This document shows, piece by piece, positions 35,396-42,872 of a stretch of DNA of 64,000 nucleotides. How positions within the stretch are numbered: position 1 is the stretch's first letter; every line of letters begins with the position of its first letter. Made by a program: the position numbers and the translations under genes. Below the pieces are notes generated by a model. It was not told where the DNA came from, did no database searches, and saw nothing but the letters and a program-made list of their open reading frames with translations. This DNA is from Novipirellula caenicola (GTDB lineage: Bacteria; Planctomycetota; Planctomycetia; Pirellulales; Pirellulaceae): the NCBI RefSeq assembly GCF_039545035.1, contig NZ_BAABRO010000003.1:558001-622000 (forward strand). Reading direction: 5' to 3'.

Positions 35396-37651
35396 ATGGA
35401 TGTATCACCCGAATTAACCGACCAGCTGCTTCGTCATATCAGCTCGTCTGTCTACCGCCCCAGCAAACCCAAGCAGATCGCCAAGGCGTTGAAGCTGGAT
35501 TCCGATGGCTATCGCGAGCTTCGGCGAGTTGTCAAACAGCTCGTGATCGAAGGCCGCGTGGTTTACGGATCGAATCATTTGGTGATTCCTGCCGGGGCTT
35601 TCGAAGGAGGCAGCGATTATGTTCGCGGCACCTTCCGTCGCGCGATGGGCGGCGGCTTTGGTTTCGTTCGCCCCGGCGAACATGATGACGAAAGCGAGAT
35701 TGCCGAGCATCTCTTTGTCCCTCCGGGATCGACCCACGGGGCGCTCGAAGGCGACGTGGTCGAAGTCAAGGTCCAACCGAGTCGCAAGGGAGGCCAAGAG
35801 GGCGTCGTCGTCAAAATCCTGCAGCGTGCTCGGCGCCAATTCACCGGGACGTTTCGCATGATCCGCGGCGAGCCCGCAGTGTTCCTTGACGGGACGCCCT
35901 ACAGCCAGCCGGTTTCGATCGGTGACGTTCGTGGGCTGCCGCTCAGCGACGATGACAAAGTGTTTGTCGAGATGGTCGAGTTCCCCGACGACGACGGCCA
36001 TGGTGGCGAAGCGGTGCTGTTGGAGCGATTGGGCAGCAGTACCAATCCAGCGATCGATACGTTGACGATCATGCGTCAATACGGATTGCCCGACCACTTT
36101 CCCGAAAACGTGCTGGATGAAGCTCGCGAGCAAGCCGATGCGTTCAACGACGAGGTGGTGCCGGAGGGACGCAAGGATCTGACCCAATTGCTGACGATCA
36201 CGATCGACCCGTTTGACGCACGTGATTTTGACGATGCGATTTCGCTCGAGCGTGAAGAAGGACGTTGGCGTTTGTGGGTGCATATCGCCGACGTCAGCAG
36301 CTTTATTCCCGAAGGAAGTGTGCTGGACGAAGAAGCGAAAAACCGGGCGACCAGCGTCTATTTGCCTGATCGCGTCGTGCCGATGATTCCAGAAATCATC
36401 AGCAATCACTTGGCCAGTCTGCAGCCGGACCGCATTCGATTGACCAAGACCGTCGAAATTGAAATGCTCGATGATCTGACGATCACGCACGTGGAAGTCC
36501 ACAATGCAGCGATCCTCAGTGACAAACGGTTTACCTACGAGCAAGTCGACAAGTTTCTTGCGGATCCCGAAGCTCAGCGTGAGCCGTGGGGCGATGCGAT
36601 TTGCGATCTGCTTTCCCGGATGCACACCCTTGCAATGCAGATGCGAAAAGCTCGTTTCAAGGGTGGTTCGTTGTCGTTGGACATGCCGGACGTCAAATTG
36701 GACTTTGACAAATCAGGAAAAGTTCGCGGTGCCCATTTGTCCGAGAACACTGAGAGCCATCAGATCATCGAAGAGTTCATGTTGGCTGGCAATCAAGCCG
36801 TGGCTTCGTGGTTGGATGATTTGGAATTGAATTTCCTGCATCGCATCCACGAGCCGCCGCAGCGACGGAAGATTCGTGATTTGCAGGTGTTTGTCCGCGA
36901 TTTAGGGATCAACGTTGAATCGCTCGAAAGTCGCTTTGAAATCCAACGGGTGCTCGACCAAGTCGCTGGCACGACGCTAGAGCAAGCGGTCAACTTTTCC
37001 GTTCTGAAGGCGATGAACAAGGCCGTCTATGGGCCTCAGCGCGAAGGCCACTACGCGCTCGACATGGAGCATTATTGTCACTTCACCAGTCCGATTCGTC
37101 GGTATCCCGATTTGTCGGTGCATCGGTTGGTGCAAAAACTGCTTGACGGACAAAAAACGCCTGATGATTCGTTCCAAGTGCTGCTGCGGCTTGGCCATCA
37201 CTGCAGCGACATGGAACGCAATGCGCAGCAAGCCGAACGTGATTTGATCGAGTTGAAACTGCTTCACTTTTTGAAAAAGAAGGTGGGCGAGAAACTCGAT
37301 GCGGTGGTCAGCCGGGTATTTGCCGACGGCATCCACGCACGCTGTATCAAACTGCCTGTCGATGGATTCTTGCCGGTCTCGGCATTGCCCTCGGACCGCT
37401 ACCGTTTTGAGCGTCAGGGGCAACAATTGGTCGGGTTCCGCGATGGAAATCGATTCCGGCTCGGAGATTTATTGACGGTCCAGATTGCGAAAATCGACCT
37501 GCAAGAACGCCAGCTGTTTTTTGATTTGGTTAAAAACCACTCCTCAGAACCGAGCGTTGCGGGTTCACGACGTCCGAAACACACCAAGGAACGGGTGGGG
37601 ACAAAACGCAAGAACGAAGCGCGACAAAAGAAGAAGCGGCGAAAGCGATAG
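35396..37651 (+). CDS. rnr: ribonuclease R
   Basis: The 751-residue exoribonuclease begins with a winged-helix domain (about 1-70), then cold-shock domains (about 75-220, GTFRRAMGGGFGFVRP). The RNB catalytic domain (about 255-590) has the metal-binding TIDPFDARDFDDAIS and the FTSPIRRYPDLSVHRLVQ signature. An S1 domain (about 640-715) and a Lys/Arg-rich tail (KERVGTKRKNEARQKKKRRK) follow. RNase R degrades structured RNA from the 3' end. Length and tail fit RNase R better than RNase II. Confidence 0.95.
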   Translation: MDVSPELTDQLLRHISSSVYRPSKPKQIAKALKLDSDGYRELRRVVKQLVIEGRVVYGSNHLVIPAGAFEGGSDYVRGTFRRAMGGGFGFVRPGEHDDESEIAEHLFVPPGSTHGALEGDVVEVKVQPSRKGGQEGVVVKILQRARRQFTGTFRMIRGEPAVFLDGTPYSQPVSIGDVRGLPLSDDDKVFVEMVEFPDDDGHGGEAVLLERLGSSTNPAIDTLTIMRQYGLPDHFPENVLDEAREQADAFNDEVVPEGRKDLTQLLTITIDPFDARDFDDAISLEREEGRWRLWVHIADVSSFIPEGSVLDEEAKNRATSVYLPDRVVPMIPEIISNHLASLQPDRIRLTKTVEIEMLDDLTITHVEVHNAAILSDKRFTYEQVDKFLADPEAQREPWGDAICDLLSRMHTLAMQMRKARFKGGSLSLDMPDVKLDFDKSGKVRGAHLSENTESHQIIEEFMLAGNQAVASWLDDLELNFLHRIHEPPQRRKIRDLQVFVRDLGINVESLESRFEIQRVLDQVAGTTLEQAVNFSVLKAMNKAVYGPQREGHYALDMEHYCHFTSPIRRYPDLSVHRLVQKLLDGQKTPDDSFQVLLRLGHHCSDMERNAQQAERDLIELKLLHFLKKKVGEKLDAVVSRVFADGIHARCIKLPVDGFLPVSALPSDRYRFERQGQQLVGFRDGNRFRLGDLLTVQIAKIDLQERQLFFDLVKNHSSEPSVAGSRRPKHTKERVGTKRKNEARQKKKRRKR

Positions 37652-37817
37652 CGCAATGGCCGCTTGGGGCTTTTCGAGCGTGGGGTTCTGTATAAACTGA
37701 CGCGTGTTGATCGGCGTCTGCCGGTCACACACTGATCGTTGACATCACGGCCGCCTTTCCCCTGACTAACGCATCCGCGGTAGCTATCTGTGCTGCTTTG
37801 CCGGTGCTGAAAAATCG

Positions 37818-38969
37818 ATGGACACTCCTGCCCCTAGCGGACTTGCCATGAATACCTCGCTTTCCACCACCCCGTTGGATGCATGGCACCGGTCCGCCGG
37901 TGCAAAAATGGTCCCCTTTGCGGGCTATGAGATGCCGATCCAGTATTCCTCGATCGTCACCGAGCACCAAGCGTGTCGAACCTCGGCGGCCCTCTTTGAC
38001 GTCTCGCACATGGGACGGATTCGCTTTGATGGAGATGGCAGCGAACAACTGCTCGATCATCTGTTGACCCGTCGAGTTTCGGATTTGCCGGTTGGCGGCG
38101 TTCGCTACGGATTGATGTGCAACGCCGAAGGCGGCGTGTTGGACGACGTCTTGGTCTCTCATTTGAAGACGCCCTCGGATCGACGATTTCATTTGTTGGT
38201 CGTCAATGCATCGAATCATCAGAAAATCGTGGACTGGATCACTCCGCATCTGCCCGATTTTCCCACGGTGACAATGTCTGACCGCACCGAATTGACGGCG
38301 ATGATCGCCGTCCAAGGTCCCAAGGCGATCGATGTTTGTAAGAAATTGTTTGCGTTTGATCCAAGCCGCTTGAAATATTACCAAGCCACCATCACCGATC
38401 AGTTCAAAAAGCCAGTGATTGTCAGCCGAACCGGCTATACTGGCGAAGACGGGTTCGAGTTGATCGTTCGCGCCGAAGAAGCCAACCGGATTTGGGAAAA
38501 CATCATGCTTGCCGGTCGTGACGAAGGCTTTGCCGCCGCCGGGCTGGGGGCTCGCGACACGTTGCGAATGGAAGCGGGGATGCCGCTGTACGGTCATGAG
38601 TTAAACGAATCGATTGATCCAATTTCGGCTGGGGTGTCGTTTGCGTGTAATTTAAAAGACCGTTCGTTCATTGGCGACGACGCGCTGCGGGCAGTGAAGG
38701 CGGCAGGGCCAAAGCAAGTTCGCGTGGGAATGATTCCCGAAGGCAAACGGCCGGCTCGCGAAGGCTGTGACGTGCTCGATGCCGATGGAAAGAAAATCGG
38801 TTTTGTCACCAGTGGCGGTCCATCACCGACGCTCGGTCATCCGATTGTGATGGCCTACGTTGATGCCGAGTATGCTGATGCAAAACAGTTTCAAATTGAT
38901 ATTCGCGGGAAGACCGTGGTTGCAAACGTAACCCCCCTTCCCTTTTACAAACGTCCTACCAAGGCTTGA
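37818..38969 (+). CDS. gcvT: aminomethyltransferase, glycine cleavage T protein
   Basis: The 383-residue protein has LSTTPLDAWHRSAGAKMVPF and AALFDVSHMGRI near the start, SRTGYTGEDGFEL in the middle and GLGARDTLRMEAGMPLYGHEL near 245, all GcvT hallmarks. It takes the aminomethyl group from lipoylated H protein to tetrahydrofolate, releasing ammonia. An ATG at 37848 gives a more typical N-terminus and is a good alternative start. gcvH follows after 39 bases. The glycine decarboxylase (P protein) gene is not in the next positions, unlike the common T-H-P order. Confidence 0.95.
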   Translation: MDTPAPSGLAMNTSLSTTPLDAWHRSAGAKMVPFAGYEMPIQYSSIVTEHQACRTSAALFDVSHMGRIRFDGDGSEQLLDHLLTRRVSDLPVGGVRYGLMCNAEGGVLDDVLVSHLKTPSDRRFHLLVVNASNHQKIVDWITPHLPDFPTVTMSDRTELTAMIAVQGPKAIDVCKKLFAFDPSRLKYYQATITDQFKKPVIVSRTGYTGEDGFELIVRAEEANRIWENIMLAGRDEGFAAAGLGARDTLRMEAGMPLYGHELNESIDPISAGVSFACNLKDRSFIGDDALRAVKAAGPKQVRVGMIPEGKRPAREGCDVLDADGKKIGFVTSGGPSPTLGHPIVMAYVDAEYADAKQFQIDIRGKTVVANVTPLPFYKRPTKA

Positions 38970-39008
38970 TCGTCCAAGCCGTTCGATCGTCAGAGAAGGA
39001 ATTTTTGC

Positions 39009-39410
39009 ATGGCCCGTGATCCAGAAAAATTGTTGTATGCCGAGTCACATGAGTGGTGTGATGTGGCCGAAGAAGGTGGCGAGAAAGTCGCAACCATCGG
39101 GATTTCCGCGTTTGCGATCGAGCAACTCAACGACCTCGTCTATATGGACCTTCCCGAAGTCGGCAAACAGGTCACCGCAGGCGAAGAATTCGGCGAAGTC
39201 GAGTCGGTCAAAGCGGTCAGCCCGTTGTACAGCCCGATCACCGGCGAAGTTGTCGAAGTTCATAGTGAATTGCCTGATAACTTGGACCAATTGAATGACG
39301 ACCCTTACGACTTCGGTTGGGTGATCAAGGTCAAAGTCAGCGACGACTCGAATCTTTCATCGTTGATGGATGCAGCCGCCTACAAAAAGCAATGCGCCGA
39401 ATCCGGTTAA
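39009..39410 (+). CDS. gcvH: glycine cleavage H protein
   Basis: The 133-residue lipoyl carrier has the lipoylation site in GEVESVKAVSPLYSP (Lys68) and the family N-terminus YAESHEWCDV. The C-terminal DDPYDFGWVIKVK is also conserved. It shuttles the aminomethyl group between P, T and L proteins. AGAAGGA precedes the start. It lies between gcvT and a lipoate ligase gene that could modify it. Confidence 0.96.
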   Translation: MARDPEKLLYAESHEWCDVAEEGGEKVATIGISAFAIEQLNDLVYMDLPEVGKQVTAGEEFGEVESVKAVSPLYSPITGEVVEVHSELPDNLDQLNDDPYDFGWVIKVKVSDDSNLSSLMDAAAYKKQCAESG

Positions 39411-39456
39411 TGCTCCGCATGCGAGCGGTTGATTACTCGAATCCAGATAAGGGAGC

Positions 39457-40224
39457 GTGTTGCAAGCGAGATTGATCGAGGTTGCCGCCGGGGGGGCTGC
39501 AGAGAACATGGCGATCGACCAGGCGCTGTTAGAGTCGGTCGACCGTGATGCCGTTCCGACGCTCCGTTTCTACACCTGGTCCGAACCAACCGTTTCACTC
39601 GGCTATTTTCAAAAGGCGAGGGATCGGTTGGCTCATTCGCCCAGCGCGAATTGCGCCTTTGTGCGTCGCGCGACCGGTGGCGGTGCGATCGTGCATCACA
39701 ACGAATTGACGTACAGCTTTGTGTGGCCGTTGGAAAATGTGCCAGCGGGGGCGAAATCGGATCTTTACCAGCGAATCCATCTCGCCATCATCGAGTCGCT
39801 CGGGCGGTTCGGCGTCTCGGCGTCTCGGTATGCTGATTTGGGGGCCCAGGCGGTCCAAACGGTTGCGTCAGGCGAAAAACGCGACGAGCCGTTCCTCTGT
39901 TTTCAGCGACGCACCGACGAGGATTTGGTGGTAGCGGGCTACAAAGTGTGCGGAAGTGCCCAGCGGACCAGTCGTAAGGCGGTTCTGCAGCACGGCAGTA
40001 TCTTGATGGACGTCAGCCCCCACTCCCCCGAATTACCGGGGGTGGTAAGTCTGACGCCGCAGAAAATTTCGCTGCAAGAGCTCTCAACGGAACTGACTTC
40101 GGCGATGGCGGAGGCGTTTGGTATGAAATTTGTTAAGTTTGCATTGGATGAGACGCTGATCGAGCGATCGCACCAGATCCAAGCGAGTCGGTTTGGTCAG
40201 GTCGATTGGAATGAAAAGCGTTAA
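39457..40224 (+). CDS. lipoate-protein ligase A family protein
   Basis: The 255-residue protein is of the BPL/LplA fold. FVRRATGGGAIVHHNELTYSF is the substrate-binding RRxTGGG loop and VAGYKVCGSAQRTSRKAVLQHGSI holds the conserved Lys. It has a single domain, so it may be an octanoyltransferase of the LipM type or a short ligase; the sequence alone does not decide. The start is GTG at 39457 or TTG at 39460, both close to AAGGGAG. Being 46 bases after gcvH, it most likely attaches the acyl group to that protein. Confidence 0.87.
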   Translation: MLQARLIEVAAGGAAENMAIDQALLESVDRDAVPTLRFYTWSEPTVSLGYFQKARDRLAHSPSANCAFVRRATGGGAIVHHNELTYSFVWPLENVPAGAKSDLYQRIHLAIIESLGRFGVSASRYADLGAQAVQTVASGEKRDEPFLCFQRRTDEDLVVAGYKVCGSAQRTSRKAVLQHGSILMDVSPHSPELPGVVSLTPQKISLQELSTELTSAMAEAFGMKFVKFALDETLIERSHQIQASRFGQVDWNEKR

Positions 40225-40776
40225 ATGGTAGTCGCAGGGACAAACGGTCGGGAAGCAGCATCGTTATATTCAACCCAGGTGGAAACGGTGTCGTTAAGGC
40301 GTCTGGACTTGCTTTAAAAACAAAATAAAGGCATGATCCGTTCCTTGCGACGGTTTAGAATCAGAGCTGTGGTGGTAGACTGACAAGGATGTACATCAGT
40401 TCTCTATTGCAGATGTGGCACTCGCTGACCTTGGACACGACTCTAGACGGGGGGTGAGCTGCCGCAAAATGCGAGAGGGTAGAGAAAAAAAAGGGGGCGC
40501 CTGTTGGAATGGGCGCTGCCAGCTGCGTGCGGGGTGAATAGGCTTGTCATGAGTCGTTCCGAACCGTACGTCCTGCGTCGAAGCACTATCGTGCTAGATA
40601 GCCTGCGGAGAGTGATGTTGGAAAAAACGATTGGGAATCCTTTCGCAACCCAATTGTGATCAGGCGGAGCGAAAATGATTCTTGGCGAACGAGCGTCCAA
40701 GAGTATTTTGTGGCCGAGTGAGGTGGGATGATCGTTCTCGCGACGCGGACGTCAGCCATCAATTGAGAGGTGCTTC
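40225..40776. other. 552-base gap without recognised gene
   Basis: The gap lies between the lipoate ligase and FHA genes. ATTGGG and CCCAAT near 40630-40655 can pair around 13 bases. A minus-strand frame at 40443-40700 has no family features. I see no RNA gene or clear terminator. The promoter of the FHA-sigma operon should be here. Confidence 0.45.
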
Positions 40777-41463
40777 ATGAAAGTTATGTTGAAAGTTCTG
40801 ACGGGAAGTCACGCCGGCAAGGAGATTGCCGTTGCCAGCGAGAAATTTCTGATTGGGCGAAGCGATTCCTGTTCGCTGCGTCCCAAGAGCGAATCGGTCA
40901 GCCGCAAGCATTGCATCATTGTCTTGAAGGATGGCCGCGTTCTTGTCCAGGACTTGAAGAGTCGCAATGGCACCTTGGTCAACGGCAAGCGTTTGCCCAC
41001 CGATATGGCAAAAGTGCTCAAGCCGGGCGACAAGCTGACGATCGGCAAGTTGGAATTCGAAGTGCTGATCGAGCATGGGTTGCAGGCGGCTAAGAAACCG
41101 CAAGTCGCGAACGTCGAAGACGCCGCCGCACGGGTGGTTCAAGCCGGATCGGGTGACAGCAAGTTCGAAGAGGTCGATGTCAATTCATGGTTGGACGAAG
41201 CCGATCAAATCGATCGCGTCCGCAAAATCTCGGATCCTGAAACACGACAATTGCGGCTCGACCATCCCGCCGAAGCGAAAAACGACACCGATTCCGATAG
41301 CACCGAGCTGTCAGTCAACGAAGAGGACTCAACAACGCGGAAACGCAAAATTCCTGAAAAGCAGAAACCGAAGAAGCTGCCTGAGGGAATGAAAAAGAAC
41401 ATGAAAGAGAGTTCACGCGACGCCGCCGATGATGCACTGAAACGATTCTTTAGCGGTCGCTAG
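40777..41463 (+). CDS. FHA domain protein
   Basis: The 228-residue protein has an N-terminal forkhead-associated domain (about 1-95) with the phosphothreonine-binding residues in LIGRSDSC, SVSRKHC and SRNGTLVNGKRLP. The rest is charged and disordered, ending in a Lys-rich tail. FHA domains bind phosphothreonine peptides made by Ser/Thr kinases. The ECF sigma factor gene starts 9 bases after its stop, so this protein may bring kinase signals to that regulator. The kinase partner is not known; one Ser/Thr kinase is encoded at 18.3 kb. Confidence 0.9.
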   Translation: MKVMLKVLTGSHAGKEIAVASEKFLIGRSDSCSLRPKSESVSRKHCIIVLKDGRVLVQDLKSRNGTLVNGKRLPTDMAKVLKPGDKLTIGKLEFEVLIEHGLQAAKKPQVANVEDAAARVVQAGSGDSKFEEVDVNSWLDEADQIDRVRKISDPETRQLRLDHPAEAKNDTDSDSTELSVNEEDSTTRKRKIPEKQKPKKLPEGMKKNMKESSRDAADDALKRFFSGR

Positions 41464-41472
41464 GAAAATGGC

Positions 41473-42048
41473 ATGGAAGAATCGACTGCGTTTCTAATCG
41501 AACGTCACCGTCAAAACGATCCTGCCGCGTTCGAAAAGCTCGTCGGACGCTACCATTCGCTTGTCTTTGGCGTCTGTATGCGGTTCATGCGTCACCGCCA
41601 AGACGCCGAGGACATGACCCAGGAAACCTTTTCTCGTTTGGCGCGGTATCTGTCGCGTTGGGATTCGAAACGCCCGATCGAACCGTGGTTGGTCACGATT
41701 GCAGGGAATCGTTGCCGAACCGTTTTGTCGCGACATCGCCACGAAGTCGCCACCGGGGTTCCAGTCGAACCGGCGGCGGATCGAGTCCAAGAGAAAATCG
41801 CCGCCGACTCGTTGCGTGAAGAAGTCCGGTTGGCACTCGCCTCACAACCCGCAAACCATCGACAAGCGTTCGAGCTATTTCACGAACAATCGATGAGTTA
41901 TGCCGAAATCGCAAACCAGCTCGGTTGTCCGCTGGGCACGGCGAAAACATGGGTTCATCGCGCTCGTGTGGCCATCATGGACCAACTGCTTCAACGCGAA
42001 GTCGTCGTGGCTGCCAAAAGTCTCGTTGCCGCGGAGGTGAAACGATGA
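41473..42048 (+). CDS. ECF RNA polymerase sigma factor
   Basis: The 191-residue sigma-70 family protein has region 2 (about 10-80, with DAEDMTQETFSRLARYLSRW) and region 4 (about 120-175, SMSYAEIANQLGCPLGTAKTWVHRAR), with no region 3. It should direct RNA polymerase to stress or envelope genes. Its stop overlaps the next start as ATGA, the usual arrangement with an anti-sigma gene. Target promoters cannot be told from the window. Confidence 0.93.
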   Translation: MEESTAFLIERHRQNDPAAFEKLVGRYHSLVFGVCMRFMRHRQDAEDMTQETFSRLARYLSRWDSKRPIEPWLVTIAGNRCRTVLSRHRHEVATGVPVEPAADRVQEKIAADSLREEVRLALASQPANHRQAFELFHEQSMSYAEIANQLGCPLGTAKTWVHRARVAIMDQLLQREVVVAAKSLVAAEVKR

Positions 42049-42719
42049 CTTGCGACGAATTTTTGCGGACGCTTCAGCATCAGATCGACCAGCGGCAATC
42101 GCTCGATGGCGACGACCTTCTGCAGTCGCATGCTTCGCAATGTCGATCCTGTCATCAGCGTCTGGTCGCTTGGCAACAAATCGCATCGGTGCTGCGTTGT
42201 GGCGAGCCACGCGGTGATGCTTTGATCGGCGCAGCGAATGCGAATGTCGATGGTCGCGAATCCTTCCTCGGCGAAGCGGAACCTCGGGTTTGGCCGTCAC
42301 GTACTACCGCAGCGATGGTTCTCGTGGCAGCCGCGGTGATGGTCATTGCGTTTCGATGGCCTTCGGCACCCTCAACAACGCCGGTCGCCGAATCGTCGAT
42401 TGCCTCGTCCGCTGTCCCATCGTCGGGCGAAGTCCCTTCGTCCGAAAACACGCTGTCGATGTTGACGTCGGAAAAGATTCTGGCTGCTGAAAACTTGGCG
42501 GTGGAGAGCTTGGCCGTTAAAAGATTGGGGGGCGAGGGCCCGGCCAATGGAATGCGGGGCAACCCGGTGGCGTGGTTTCATAGCGTTCAGCCGCAGAATT
42601 GGTTGGGCCAGACGATGCCGACCGTCGAATCGTTTCGTGAGGGGGTGGCTCCGATCGGCCGTTCGTTGTTGCGGGCGGTAACGATTTTGACGACCGCGGG
42701 CAAAGATCAGCCGTCTTAA
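42045..42719 (+). CDS. anti-sigma factor with zinc finger motif
   Basis: The 224-residue protein starts inside the sigma stop. Its N-terminal part contains HASQCRSC (H-x3-C-x2-C), the ZAS zinc motif of anti-sigma factors, around residue 28. One membrane helix (about 88-105, MVLVAAAVMVIAFRW) follows, then a Ser/Pro-rich periplasmic tail without known domain. It likely holds the ECF sigma factor at the membrane until a signal releases it. Sequence is weakly conserved, so the name rests on motif plus position. Confidence 0.82.
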   Translation: MTCDEFLRTLQHQIDQRQSLDGDDLLQSHASQCRSCHQRLVAWQQIASVLRCGEPRGDALIGAANANVDGRESFLGEAEPRVWPSRTTAAMVLVAAAVMVIAFRWPSAPSTTPVAESSIASSAVPSSGEVPSSENTLSMLTSEKILAAENLAVESLAVKRLGGEGPANGMRGNPVAWFHSVQPQNWLGQTMPTVESFREGVAPIGRSLLRAVTILTTAGKDQPS

Positions 42720-42776
42720 GTAAAATAGAGTCGCCGAACGACTGCCCCAGCTTGGCAGCGTGTCGAATGCTTGTAA

Positions 42777-42830
42777 CGGACTGTTTGCAATCGACTTTTG
42801 TTGCAGGCTGTTTGCAGCGGACTGTTTGCT
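42777..42830. repeat. three GRCTGTTTGC direct repeats
   Basis: GGACTGTTTGC, GGCTGTTTGC and GGACTGTTTGC start at about 42778, 42806 and 42819 in the gap before a secreted hydrolase-like gene. They may be regulator binding sites or a local duplication. Confidence 0.5.
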
Positions 42831-42872
42831 GTGGAGCGTGTGTGTGGGTCGGAAATTGAGAACGAGGGTCGT

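Noticed and set aside
35130-35408. Minus-strand 92-codon frame
   Set aside because: It overlaps the RNase R start and the divergent promoter region, with no family features.
40443-40700. Minus-strand 85-codon frame in the gap before the FHA gene
   Set aside because: No ribosome binding site, no recognisable domain and composition like noncoding DNA.
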